In this document: positions 13,401 through 18,851 of the stretch, piece after piece
Layout of the letters: every line of letters begins with the position of its first letter
How positions within the stretch are numbered: the stretch's first letter is position 1
NCBI GenBank assembly: GCA_024405585.1
Contig: JAKSOM010000004.1
Location: forward strand, 1 to 21,491
Origin: Acidaminococcaceae bacterium
GTDB lineage: Bacteria; Bacillota; Negativicutes; Acidaminococcales; Acidaminococcaceae
Length of the DNA stretch: 21,491 nt
Direction: 5' to 3'
Notes under the pieces: generated by a model
The model's input: the letters and a program-made list of their open reading frames with translations, nothing else
Database searches by the model: none
What the model was told of the DNA's origin: nothing
Translations under genes and position numbers: made by a program

Positions 13401-16400
13401 GCCTCATCGTCAACACCAACATAACTGTAGTTATGGCCCTTCATCACCGCCGCCATACCCGTCAGGCCCAGCTTCATGGCCTTGCCGCCGCCAAGCACCG
13501 CAGCAATATCCACGTCATTACTGATGCTGTTCACATCCACATTGCCGCTGCTCTTGTGGGTCCTACTGTATTTGTTTATGATGTCTTCTGTCGTGATGAC
13601 AATACCCTTCTTTTCGTCTTCCCCCATTTGGTAGGAGTTCAACACTGTGGCGTTATGATAAGGTAACGCATAGGGAGAAGGATCACCGGTTGTATTTTTT
13701 GTCCGGATTTCCGCACCTTCAGACACCAAAACCACAGCATCGTTTTCTATGCTGTTTACAGCCACGTTACCGCCAATAGCAAACCTGCCGGAAGTGTCGT
13801 AGGGTGTGGGTATTTTAAAAATAGCTAGTGATTTCTTGCCGGTCAGAACATTGATGGCAATCTGCTTTTCATTGGCCCCGATATCCGCCCTGCCGGCCTC
13901 AATCTGCACATTTCTGCCAATAACTGTATTGGCGGAACTGTCGCTGTGGAAATAAGTCGCCGCCCCGGAGAATGACAGGGAATTATGGTCAGGATCTGCG
14001 TCTTTGCCTGACTGGGCTGTAGCCGCAATATTAGTGCCCAAACCTACCGGATCAAACGCTTTGGGAATTTCAACAATCAAGTTGAGCACTGTCATTATAA
14101 GGTCCGCCGGATTGTGTTGCACCGGTGCCTTAAAAGCCAGGTCTACTACCTTTCCGCCCTTTCCCGCTTCGCCGTCAGTTGTATAATCCCTGCTGTCATG
14201 GTCGATAAACTTCTTCTCGGACTTCAAAAGGTCATAGGCCTCATTAAAGGACTTTTGGTAATCGCCCTTAAATTCGTTCGCCATTTCACTCATACCATTG
14301 CCAGTTTTCAGCTCAACTTCCTGAAGCCGTGCAATAACATCATCCATGTAGAGGGACCCGTCATAAGTGTTGTAATTGGTATCGTTTACCACATTCCAGT
14401 CACCCTCGGCAGTAATGCCAAAGACCCTTTCAAATTCTTGGGTTACTTTTTTACCGTGAGTGAAAACGTCACCGATAGCAATGCCAAAATACTTGAACTG
14501 CTCCGGTAAACTCTTGATTCCTTTTTCCTTGTTGCCCACGAAGATGTCTTTAAGATTATTGAACCAACTGATGGGTTTATATCCCCCCACCAAAGTGGTG
14601 GAATTGATAGTCACCGTACCTTGAGGAGCATAGATATCCGCCGCCGGCAGATATATTGGTTCCTTCCCGTCTATTTTTTGTGCTGTTGTCTTGCCGTCCC
14701 TGGCATCAATCACCACATCCGCATTATTAACGATATCCTCAACAGATGCACTAAGCGCCGCAGAAACCGCCTGCCCTTCCATTCTGGCAGTGTCGGTCAT
14801 ATTCGAATTGGTCGAAATACTTATCGGTGCGACGGATGCATCGGCGGCAATGGTCAAAGCGGGAGTAATTTTATTAGCATCTTTGGTGGTCTGTAAATCC
14901 GGCCCCATTGCATAAACCTTGGCATCTTTGCCAACTTCAACCTTGGCGTTGTTCTTCACCTTCGTAATGGCAACAGACGCTCCAAAATCAAACTTATCAA
15001 AAACATTTGGACGTGACGGAGGATTGCCGGCACCGATAACGGGCTCATCTGCACCATTCTTACCAATCTGACCCATAAATTTGAACAATTCCTGCAGGAA
15101 CAGGAAATTAACTTGTTTGTCTTCGGGAACAAGAATCTTGAACGCCTCCGGGGGCAATCTCCACTCCGTTGTTCCATAGTTAAGCACCTCTGCCAATTTG
15201 GAGGCATTGTTCACACTGTTGACGTTGCTGGAAACATTGGCATTCGCCATAATATTGACCAGTCCTCCGGAGTTTACGGAACCCTTGATATCCGTATTGG
15301 CATTACCGTCCATTTGTATATAGCCCACACCAGTATTGAAGGCGGCACGCTGGTCGGTTGACATTGCAATCTGATTGGTGCCTCCCGTATCCGTCACAGC
15401 CCCCAACACCGCCGCAGTACCGGCATCAATGTTGGCATCTTTCCCGATAGTCAGCTTGGCATTATTCTTGACAATATCAATGCCTACAGCGGCATTGGCA
15501 TAGCCGGAGTAGGATTCACCCACCTTATGTTTATTAGCCGCAATAGTCGGCATGGTGGTAGCATTCGCTGCAGATATTGCCATCGCTTGCACGGTGCCGC
15601 CGGCATTCAGGTCTCCCTCAATATCCACATTGCTCATGCTGTCCAAATTTACCATGGCAAAGTTAATGTTTTCGTAGGGATGCTGCCCGCCCAATACGTC
15701 ATAAGTCGTATTGGGAGTTACACTCCGCATTGCGGCGCCCACCACAGTTGACATACCCTGGACAGTGATATCATCGGTTGCCGTAACCTTTGCAGTTCCA
15801 CTTACTTTGACATCTGCTTTCGCAGTTGCCTTAACAAATGCTATCGGGTTGTTCATAAGGAACGGAAAGAGATTTTCCTTGAATGCGTCAATAAAGTATC
15901 CGGCATAGTAAGCAGGATTAAAAGCATCCAATCCTTCCGTCAGAACCTTCATAATAATCTCTTCCGTGAAGTCGCTGGGACCGGAATGCATACCCACACT
16001 GGTGGCATTGGCATTGATATCCACGTTATGCCCCGCCTTAATCGTTCCGTTCACGCCCACATTGGCTTTGGCATTGAGAAAAGCCAACACCAAAGGAAGA
16101 TCGATACCCGAGGGGGAAGCATCCGCTGTTGCGGTAATATTCACACTACCCGCACTATCAATCACCGCCTCCTTACCAACCTCTATATTGGTCTTGATGT
16201 CGGCAGAACCGGTCACAGTTTCCGCACTGAGCTTCTCAATGCCCAGATTTGCCTGCAAAGTAACCGTACCATCACTACGTATACCCTGGTGGCTATCCAC
16301 AAGGTAATAGACGTCTTTCTTCTTCTTCTCGCCGTCCTCACCCGTCTCTTCCACAACTTCCTTTTTCAGTTTCAATCTGTATTTGCCGGCGGTGTCAGTG

Positions 16401-17233
16401 TCAAAGTCAGCGGGCAACGCATAGGCAAAACCCTCTATGCCCTTGGTATTCACAATATTGCTGAAATCCACACCATTGATGATGCGTGCCTGATAGTCGC
16501 CGCTAACCTTCAGCGTACCGTCATCGTTATAGACCGGCTCACCTTTTTCGTTGGTCTCCAAATCTTTACCCACCACGATATTGGCGGCCATAAAGCGGGA
16601 CTCAACACCGGTACGGACAGTACCGTTAATAACAATGGATCCGGATGGGTTCAGAGGAATATCACCGGTAATCATCCCCTTCAATACATCAGTAGCAGTA
16701 TTCGTAGCCCCATCATCCAAAGCAGTAAAGGCCTTGGAAATAAACCTTTCCTGCGGGGCCATAACTGTCAGTGCCCCCGCATTAATGGCACCTTTCTCGC
16801 CCACCAACATACCGTTGCTGCTGATAAAGTACATATTGCCGCCAATCCTGTTGTTGCGGATGCCGTTCACCGTGCCTTCAATATTGATACGGTCCTTGAC
16901 AAAGTTCAACAGATGGGTGGCAGTATAGGTTTTTTCCTGGTTATGGAACTGCATATTGGCAATTTCGCTCTGCTTTACATTGAATTTATCGAAAACATTC
17001 ACACCAACTGCACCGCTTTGTTTTCCAACGTAATAATCACCCACATTGCCATTAATCTTCGTTACACCGCCATCACTGCGGACAACCCCATCCAACGGCG
17101 CCGCATAGGCAGGACTAAAAGACGGCCAGGCAATCACCCCCGTCATCAGGAATGTCAACACCGCTTTTCGCAGCAAATTCTTTTCTCTCCTCTTGTCTCC
17201 ACCAAAAGATTGGGAACTTTTGTACTTTGTCAT
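1448..17233 (-). CDS. Giant secreted filamentous adhesin, leukotoxin LktA / filamentous-haemagglutinin-like
   Basis: The product is 5,261 residues if started at ATG 17233, which has GGAGG eight bases upstream; a GTG at 17248 lies inside that RBS region and is rejected. Residues 1-44 form an extended signal peptide: a polar Lys/Arg-rich n-region, then a hydrophobic core (about 24-40), ending AYA before APLDG. Residues about 46-170 resemble the FhaB-type secretion domain, with NRIGGNMYFISSNGMLVG matching the family's N-P-N-G-type region. The remainder is a very long beta-solenoid with recurring rungs of the VAVNxxxNxxxAxV type. It is interrupted by charged or aromatic non-solenoid blocks near residues 420-470, 678-738, 882-1080, 2755-2832, 3608-3748, 3946-4065, 4275-4412 and 4670-4763. 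By family it should be a surface or secreted adhesin/toxin contacting host cells. No TpsB-type transporter gene is in the window. It stops at TGA 1450-1448, but the frame continues open beyond, so this is probably a truncated form. Function is inferred from family. Confidence 0.9.
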   Translation of the reverse strand: MTKYKSSQSFGGDKRREKNLLRKAVLTFLMTGVIAWPSFSPAYAAPLDGVVRSDGGVTKINGNVGDYYVGKQSGAVGVNVFDKFNVKQSEIANMQFHNQEKTYTATHLLNFVKDRINIEGTVNGIRNNRIGGNMYFISSNGMLVGEKGAINAGALTVMAPQERFISKAFTALDDGATNTATDVLKGMITGDIPLNPSGSIVINGTVRTGVESRFMAANIVVGKDLETNEKGEPVYNDDGTLKVSGDYQARIINGVDFSNIVNTKGIEGFAYALPADFDTDTAGKYRLKLKKEVVEETGEDGEKKKKDVYYLVDSHQGIRSDGTVTLQANLGIEKLSAETVTGSADIKTNIEVGKEAVIDSAGSVNITATADASPSGIDLPLVLAFLNAKANVGVNGTIKAGHNVDINANATSVGMHSGPSDFTEEIIMKVLTEGLDAFNPAYYAGYFIDAFKENLFPFLMNNPIAFVKATAKADVKVSGTAKVTATDDITVQGMSTVVGAAMRSVTPNTTYDVLGGQHPYENINFAMVNLDSMSNVDIEGDLNAGGTVQAMAISAANATTMPTIAANKHKVGESYSGYANAAVGIDIVKNNAKLTIGKDANIDAGTAAVLGAVTDTGGTNQIAMSTDQRAAFNTGVGYIQMDGNANTDIKGSVNSGGLVNIMANANVSSNVNSVNNASKLAEVLNYGTTEWRLPPEAFKILVPEDKQVNFLFLQELFKFMGQIGKNGADEPVIGAGNPPSRPNVFDKFDFGASVAITKVKNNAKVEVGKDAKVYAMGPDLQTTKDANKITPALTIAADASVAPISISTNSNMTDTARMEGQAVSAALSASVEDIVNNADVVIDARDGKTTAQKIDGKEPIYLPAADIYAPQGTVTINSTTLVGGYKPISWFNNLKDIFVGNKEKGIKSLPEQFKYFGIAIGDVFTHGKKVTQEFERVFGITAEGDWNVVNDTNYNTYDGSLYMDDVIARLQEVELKTGNGMSEMANEFKGDYQKSFNEAYDLLKSEKKFIDHDSRDYTTDGEAGKGGKVVDLAFKAPVQHNPADLIMTVLNLIVEIPKAFDPVGLGTNIAATAQSGKDADPDHNSLSFSGAATYFHSDSSANTVIGRNVQIEAGRADIGANEKQIAINVLTGKKSLAIFKIPTPYDTSGRFAIGGNVAVNSIENDAVVLVSEGAEIRTKNTTGDPSPYALPYHNATVLNSYQMGEDEKKGIVITTEDIINKYSRTHKSSGNVDVNSISNDVDIAAVLGGGKAMKLGLTGMAAVMKGHNYSYVGVDDEARLIAEKIITMQGINKSVLASAVVDLTKASGIGIGASVGVMDFGIDNLAMVADNDIQDASADGKTITLPSGEANPRKDREAADFIERLKMVLGADYAQAGRTGTTLTDGEIDADSLTLDAKTSGFRLNITLTGTETDARWENVQSSTVPEVGIAGSVSVNDFVSRTDAVLETPKLALHAPTATVDAGHLKINAADSGFIGAISGAAAVAFHITQSGDANPGGRLAGAVALNNITRNTVTEVWGTNIVNAVEVENFADSTGTQVAAGLSAGLSMEERSEQEIDASASVSKNKVNSTVKAVLKKVTTDNSRNAVVNNVAAARDIQVAGGLNLSAAGNDFACLGVTTALNNTTNTIEARVEEGTYDVKSFQNYANSQLKQVAGAVAVGLQLKGAGKITGQGAGATNTITNTVKSISQNANITANKVDMLAWDGVLSISSGNKNAYVDYLKKRGFDIEGEWALELANSTGGDVDMDVKDNPSGNQDDPPEVTYKTRKFTDGGKKGNTMVSFGVVAPIDVGSEGMIFKALGGGVTNNLTNTFDTTISGGSITAKASDGSNALSAQAKADSRLVAVAAGLAVSTGDPASAQAAGSVVVNNVKDRVGALVQNSTLKADKTYIYANDLTNIVSVAGALSAFKSGGKNKVSGGLTWAQGMLDNLTSAKMLGTNLARYNSGKKTDLTVNAVNNFTMHSIAAEVNADVEFVPDKGGWGVLRGAYAFNSGTNSTEALVDKTDTKASVIANGGNISVTTDDTSTEKAIAVAVGLSGSKVSGGVHIAKSYIGEEDVKKHQHNFAKIQNTAITLAGADSALKVGAKDNSNLTTIAVGGGYDKAAAFGLNGSVAKAKNYKDVEAAVALSTISVNNNLSAKKMEVRADNTMKMTTSADGASIGKESSIVGAAGVATNDSVMTTKAHVNGVTGGNNNAFKTEDMEVIALSDNTLTNVGISLATGLNIDPTTVTSFSLDALANVAKNKLQNDTTALVENSKVAVGKTATVKAKSEEKITNVVGAANVQVGTGATTNLSFGFGASVAVNTITGSTIAAVLNSDFKVGNGFYVNADAFHKNKNVVFSGGLAVNSSAKTNFSLAANAVVSDNEISGETKARLYKTDVNKGVTGSQAAVEVTAKDDIRLDSTTADVQLHVGVSPKFNVEIVLGAGVLVEDNNRSVKALAAGENGSNKSTINAKNFKVDANSTQTDNVVNACAGVSIAITPLALAQLAMGKPPINVSGAVSVATTHVNLKGITLAQVDHVNTDNQGMTVNAFKKDTVNATGVGAAGTFGLFGLATGVSVYKFTDDSKTISLLQNSVVTHNSGTVAADEITAKKESHLTSKEFAIAAGVNLGIASAVAVWNNTYNSSVLAKVDNTNIGTESKRGGNLKVVADTDVTEKFNSVSVGASVIAVGVNRVRNTLNTTTNAEVTGNNNKIYVNNAEVKANEVRNVTDKILQVVIGGLEVAVSDIVTNIGFVGGGTYVVTYSDKVTEATIDNANENLGENNSKTVNDKKLDAAYKAEEDSREILKDALNNNKFKNNKFYGDWSDMGPLGGLKQKTTDIPTSATFTSGVHTKVNGVNIDSAGSANFDTTTKNNITSTSGSYPMVAALGVDVLKNYVTLQQNNSVDITNAKIKAGNVFVGNAVEGEVNVHSEDARLIQGVTATVVKSSATGKGETKVNVENSDLIGLSGQVFRNLDTLKLGAEVISVGSSVLTGAYLKAETVDNSTMKMDIKSAGVGSSTLYSNGSITFENILAPQLESGISYGGGKIASGQGTLATAWLGNKSETSTDKTISMDVSDTSIFADNVQVVNGLSDNNGHQAKLTVNENVTSVSAALEIGVNKGRTTSVVNTSTNFSNIKSNASLANAYRTANGLTGVAGVADWHVFANNVLDIDNNLKNADVAIGICTGTNYTRNYTKNTTSLGFTVAKGTDLEAKALEIKANSAGNGTVHTRAYDGGIIEISPVAAGVKNEMSFNTSVSVGGNFVVAGKADIQSLHSSDLYLFADGHCGNIVGGSGIKVNNNITVNSTTNLDAANITTGDTLTVKANTMFDLNKKFNVDEGTPSDFMLYGSNRGGLAAGCGSYLTNVMNITNRTNVTNSTLHSKGNLVVGSYGDHHIYVTQSAVSSSFAVGGNNSVVKSTINETDEVNINQDSGKTTELLTLDNNADIYLVATDITDASAKGFSEHTFSLLFAGAGAHLQDTVNRNNKINVNGGKIFSYKDVNLFTNLDEKNVLGRLLLQESSRTFTSGAITIPYSNITSNLTQNNQVTIGSGAEVYSIGDVDIYADKGLETINRKNGSYCWYRNNLKDEFVTSSNGKTDSSVTRNNFVDVKGKVTAGILNNFEIYIGLKDQNPIIIVPDEATKSYLEGAGNTAAVYTADQYGQYISFGFVDDASGTVAEKEAALYRLTGINKEALKPELVDVAADADKRLNEIQTLLGEYSFDGQNSAVYKALKAEEKRLINEMERRGLAGGAPGGAQRVSQNMRFKIPNITVGGGNVHIETDTLKGDGTITANGMQEVKITNNTSALLEVHDVYVGHLGGQITFNKNVLPKDNYRAEIKKLNVDKSVGESNIPTLVTQANGVPTITIRGLWTGANVKYKSFTIEGQTMPAGSLILPADVYILGTVENLSGNVFVESAHNDIVINSNDGSGIRGANITLKAEQGGIVQLAPGSTINIGQTPHIAYDKEYNELVAAYRTPAGRKVLAALMGEGDSVGDYLTDTKYKATITGEEAYALGIVGEDDKDANTVGVDFSYAGHPVVYITKGKEVKKQWDGVRVTLNRTSDKTQRNVVLKMNNCPTIIRNDGDRVTDKSAGYIAGDRVFIQGRDININGIIQSGYGEYRLNLTAADENAINSIKNRYQGGDLTDAQVLNNSAYRIREGGAAWDSATQSYRYEMAAYYNPATDTVVVPSVNSRGGDIYLSGRIVSTGNGLIKCLDGVSNININNTYNHNLAVSDLTVSEVKGKVTISDDGLMRNVSIYRNKVESGRYEGNASATNHVSGGNGSFSYQPLSGLAYEWVSGESEQTIKTYEGKKRATWWGWSKYKDYDIAKLIDEAEDKHVVKDEPVKARARTPGNYITQEATSQSEFMQISRSYTGHTVGARTQSGPPTYYATGLYGCHKWMVFQWTEKNGYAYTNEAKVKADYPIKIDFIGATADNGVININNIGNVAQDKIISINGNVGNTQLYGTGDEKGRVNIQSNGAIKQVSGNIYGRTVDLSAKGNIENIKITAGNIVNLDAWSTAAGSSVKVDVTAQGNALGNINLGAFGGGINGTYVALANLTAQGDILCADRAVNGNHNYGYSLVNADRIDLVSTNGGIGKAGKVLCINGGQVADTNNSMSASVNADAKNSIYMMQTIGTLRVGKIVSHEGDLVIEVPGGGIVDAQMFVESPDAEKTIKKDLISEWASIGLIDDGSVTAKEQIAMKNEQLARERYVLEWEREQKGTTPERKAEIDRQLAEIPKEYTPWNADQLLYALQASIFNPEADVNASPKDPNLYGKSITLKVANNVGILSDDVKKISTVGLYDRDKRGNFIHLDDIRAISWADPGTTKYDKDKKEITIVNKIAIGVQHQNGGSLTVTNSSNGNVANHVFLEGRDVHSNDVQFRDIKVGEIKANGEVRLTSLGNLFTDYSAPEYGPAIVTKGNLFLSVGDAADNNGFSIGSNAMPFLVQADGSVQLLATGDIYLKSLVNLNLLDVVAGRKGNENGGNIYLQAVEAAGDTNGAYSGNIYGVYVGGQDIQGNIRSDGNKSITLKADGSIGFWGDEAKTVRIKNVDSATDNNKLTLSAGTNIVVEGVSTAPVTGEKQAAQGVFCVQKIQDLSENGRKLISITVNGTLLMAEDLILNHNNPETVIALKADKLKFAGGYINANTISLQSVTSLEEGKESAIVGKNVNLVAGVELDKFTYGTTMLVDPKDLANSRVAQEDEAILRAYNLNVISNADIDLESRDNKIFNIVADAQKTIQIASGSLRGAVLGYDENAGITAVVKNSHDPE

Positions 17234-17241
17234 AATGAACA

Positions 17242-17246
17242 CCTCC
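17242..17246 (-). promoter_or_regulatory. Strong ribosome binding site fixing the adhesin start
   Basis: GGAGG on the minus strand lies eight bases before ATG 17233-17231. It settles the start in favour of MTKYKSSQ; the longer reading from GTG 17248 would begin inside this site. Confidence 0.85.
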
Positions 17247-17270
17247 ACTTGCGCTTGGCAAAATTCTCAC

Positions 17271-17293
17271 GGGCGTATGGAAGACACACGCCC
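17271..17293 (-). promoter_or_regulatory. Stable hairpin in the adhesin 5' leader
   Basis: Arms GGGCGTGTG and CATACGCCC form a 9-bp stem (one G-U pair) around a 5-nt loop. It lies about 22 nt after the predicted transcription start and 25 nt before the RBS. No U-run follows, so it is not a classical terminator. It could stabilise the very long mRNA or bind a regulator. The role is inference; the structure is direct. Confidence 0.5.
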
Positions 17294-17302
17294 ACAGCTA
17301 AA

Positions 17303-17320
17303 CATATACTAATATATATG
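17303..17320 (-). promoter_or_regulatory. Inverted repeat at the adhesin transcription start (possible operator)
   Basis: CATATA-N6-TATATG forms a perfect 6+6 palindrome just downstream of the -10 box and spans the predicted start near 17315. A repressor could bind here. Such A/T palindromes also arise by chance in A/T-rich leaders, so confidence is low. Confidence 0.3.
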
Positions 17321-17321
17321 T

Positions 17322-17350
17322 ATCATAAACCCCCCCCATTTTTTTGTCAA
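17322..17350 (-). promoter_or_regulatory. Sigma-70-type promoter of the giant adhesin gene
   Basis: A perfect -35 box TTGACA (17350-17345) and a -10 box TATGAT (17327-17322) are separated by exactly 17 bp. The predicted start is near 17315, giving a leader of about 80 nt before ATG 17233. The spacer contains eight consecutive G, so any slippage there would change the -35/-10 distance directly. Confidence 0.8.
17330..17337 (-). repeat. Homopolymeric G8 tract inside the promoter spacer (candidate phase-variation switch)
   Basis: Eight G on the coding (minus) strand lie between the -35 and -10 boxes. It is the longest G/C homopolymer I noticed in the window; tracts inside the adhesin reading frame reach about six. 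Poly-G or poly-C spacer tracts are the established slipped-strand switch of Neisseria porA and opc promoters. The G8 length here gives the optimal 17-bp spacer, which predicts an ON state. Confidence 0.6.
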
Positions 17351-17399
17351 TCTATATTTCAAAAATTTAATCGCTCAGTTGCAAAACGAAATTCCCGTT

Positions 17400-17442
17400 C
17401 GTAATGCGTATTTCCCGAGCTTGTTCATTGCACTACATTACG
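17400..17442 (-). promoter_or_regulatory. Upstream inverted repeat (CGTAATG / CATTACG)
   Basis: A perfect 7-bp inverted repeat has arms at 17400-17406 and 17436-17442, about 50-90 bp upstream of the adhesin -35 box. Nearby, CAGTTGCA occurs twice, in the regions of 17375-17382 and 17485-17492. The placement suits activator binding, but no known regulator motif is recognised. Confidence 0.2.
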
Positions 17443-17504
17443 CAATCTTAAATACTCACTTTTCCATCTTAGGTCACTCGTTTTTCAGTTGCACACACAA
17501 AATA

Positions 17505-17537
17505 AAACAACGCCGTCCGAAATGAACAGCGTTGTTT
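17505..17537 (-). terminator. Intrinsic terminator of the 291-residue protein gene
   Basis: Arms AAACAACGC (17505-17513) and GCGTTGTTT (17529-17537) form a 9-bp stem with a 15-nt loop. On the minus strand it is followed by a T-rich tail (TTATTTTG). It begins three bases after the TAG stop at 17540. It separates that gene from the adhesin promoter, so the two are independent transcription units. Confidence 0.85.
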
Positions 17538-17539
17538 TT

Positions 17540-18415
17540 CTATGCGGGGAACAATTCCAACACTTCACAATAAAGATAAACCTTTGCCGGCAACCACCCT
17601 TTTCTGTTATAGCGTATCTTGAAATGGCTGAGCAAGGACAACAAAAAGTTTTTTGCAGGGAATCCCAACTCCTGTGGCAAAGACACTAACCCCACACACT
17701 GCGGCAAAATTTGTTCCCTGCCGTCTCCAAAGCCCCAACGGCTAATTGCCTGCAATAATTTTTTTGCCTTTTTCTGTTTGAAAAATACATGCGGTTCCGT
17801 GCCGGGAATCCAACCCAAAATATCAATTCCCAGAGTATCTCCCCAGCTGCCGTCCGGCATTTTATCCACATGAACAAAAATTTTCTGCCACTGCAACTCT
17901 TCCAATTCCTGTAATTTTTCCGCTACAGCCGCCGGCAACTCGCCCCACTGCAATCTTTGTAACATATCTCTTACTGAAGCAGTCCGCCAGGGCATTATCT
18001 TCCTGTCAGATTTTTCAGCCGGCATAAAAACCATACGACGGGGTGTATTTTCCCTCCCCGTCATCAAACCAATCTGAATAAGTCCCCAATCTTTAAAAAC
18101 AGGTTTACGCACCTCCAAAAACAATGAGGGCTCCGTTGTTTTGCCTTGTGAAGTGTCAAATTCCAGGTAAAACGGGTACGGCAAATTTTCATTAACATAA
18201 CGCCGGGAAATAGTTAAATCCGCACCGGCGGGACCCGTCATGGGCATCTCCAAATAATACTGACTGTCCCACTGGTTCGGTACGGAAAAAGCATGTTCCG
18301 TCATCACTTTTTCAATAAATGACCCGCTGTCACCCAAAAGAACAGCACCACCATGATAACGCAAAACATCCAACCAAAAATGTACCGCTTTTGTAAGTTG
18401 GGAAACACTATACAT
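17540..18415 (-). CDS. Unrecognised soluble protein, 291 residues
   Basis: The start is ATG 18415-18413 (MYSVSQLTKAVHFW), preceded by AAGGA with seven bases between GGA and ATG. A longer reading from TTG at 18511 has no RBS and would begin close to the predicted mRNA 5' end, so it is rejected. There is no signal peptide or membrane segment, so the protein is probably cytoplasmic. It is Trp-rich, with recognisable stretches LFLEVRKPVFKDWGLIQIGL near the middle and KIFVHVDKMPDGSWGDTLG followed by GIDILGWIPG in the second half. A short Leu/Glu/Gln-rich helix (AVAEKLQELEELQWQ) links the halves. The C-terminal region ends KIRYNRKGWLPAKVYLYCEV. I do not recognise the family and assign no function. 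It has its own promoter and terminator, which argues against an operon with either neighbour. That this is a real gene is well supported by the RBS, promoter, terminator and protein-like composition. Confidence 0.85.
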   Translation of the reverse strand: MYSVSQLTKAVHFWLDVLRYHGGAVLLGDSGSFIEKVMTEHAFSVPNQWDSQYYLEMPMTGPAGADLTISRRYVNENLPYPFYLEFDTSQGKTTEPSLFLEVRKPVFKDWGLIQIGLMTGRENTPRRMVFMPAEKSDRKIMPWRTASVRDMLQRLQWGELPAAVAEKLQELEELQWQKIFVHVDKMPDGSWGDTLGIDILGWIPGTEPHVFFKQKKAKKLLQAISRWGFGDGREQILPQCVGLVSLPQELGFPAKNFLLSLLSHFKIRYNRKGWLPAKVYLYCEVLELFPA

Positions 18416-18505
18416 ACAAGATTCCTTTCTTTTCAATACATCTGCACAAATCTGTAAAGAAAACTTCACCAAGGACAGGCCCATGCAACGCCATGTGCGG
18501 TTATT

Positions 18506-18525
18506 AAGCAAGTTTTCTTTTGCTT
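18506..18525 (-). promoter_or_regulatory. Small stem-loop at the predicted mRNA 5' end
   Basis: AAGCAA (18506-18511) and TTGCTT (18520-18525) form a 6-bp stem with an 8-nt loop. It starts about 2 nt after the predicted transcription start of the 291-residue protein gene. A 5'-end hairpin of this kind may protect the transcript. It is weak and may be incidental. Confidence 0.25.
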
Positions 18526-18533
18526 GTTTTTCT

Positions 18534-18542
18534 ATTATAGCA
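18534..18542 (-). promoter_or_regulatory. Extended -10 promoter (TGCTATAAT) of the 291-residue protein gene
   Basis: The minus strand carries a perfect TATAAT (18539-18534) preceded by TG-n, the extended -10 form. No good -35 box lies at 16-18 bp, which is typical of extended -10 promoters. The predicted start is near 18527, giving a leader of about 112 nt before ATG 18415. Confidence 0.65.
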
Positions 18543-18615
18543 TAATACCGCCCCGCAAAGATAGTATCCTAAAAAAAATTATGATTAAAAAAGCGAGGGA
18601 CTGTTCCTCAAAATT

Positions 18616-18656
18616 AAAAGGGCGGAGCCGGGTTATTTTCCCGTTTCCGTCCTTTT
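18616..18656. terminator. Bidirectional terminator-like hairpin
   Basis: The outer arms AAAAGGGCGGA (18616-18626) and TCCGTCCTTTT (18646-18656) form an 11-bp stem with one G-U pair. A small internal loop follows, then a CGGG/CCCG inner stem. T-rich sequence follows the stem on both strands. No gene ends immediately next to it, so it may be a second terminator behind the Psd-like gene or the end of an unseen small transcript. Confidence 0.6.
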
Positions 18657-18817
18657 GTTATTTTGTTACAGCCCCTAAAAAAACAGTTTTTCCTTTCTGT
18701 CAAAGTATAAGCATTCTGTTTTCTAAAATCATTATTTTTAAATTTTTGGAAACAGTTTTTTGTATATCTCCTACGTGGATTGTCTGATGACCGGAGCGAT
18801 AGAAATAACAGGGCAAT

Positions 18818-18851
18818 AAAAATTTCCGTCACATCTGCAACGGAAATTTTT
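18818..18851 (-). terminator. Intrinsic terminator of the Psd-like gene
   Basis: Perfect 12-bp arms AAAAATTTCCGT (18818-18829) and ACGGAAATTTTT (18840-18851) enclose a 10-nt loop. The minus strand leaves the stem through its own run of five T. The structure starts about 45 nt past the stop codon at 18897. It would also work in the plus direction. Confidence 0.85.

Noticed and set aside
9291..14590. C6 runs inside the adhesin coding region (near 9293, 11183, 11823 and 14583) as coding phase-variation tracts.
   Set aside because: Six-base runs are common in Gly-rich coding sequence and are below the length at which slippage switching is usual. The upstream G8 tract is the better candidate.
15986..17404. 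Long plus-strand ORF (472 codons), and similar ones at 2-1096, 7094-8227, 2-900 and elsewhere opposite the adhesin.
   Set aside because: They are codon-aligned antisense frames that stay open because the adhesin avoids TTA, CTA and TCA codons. They lack ribosome binding sites and have no recognisable protein character.
17540..18511. Longer 323-residue form of the unknown protein starting at 18511.
   Set aside because: The first codon is TTG without an RBS and lies within about 16 nt of the predicted transcription start. ATG 18415 has a proper AAGGA.
18614..18832. Minus-strand ORF of 72 codons and plus-strand ORF of 87 codons at 18524-18787.
   Set aside because: Both cross terminator hairpins, lack ribosome binding sites and have low-complexity composition.
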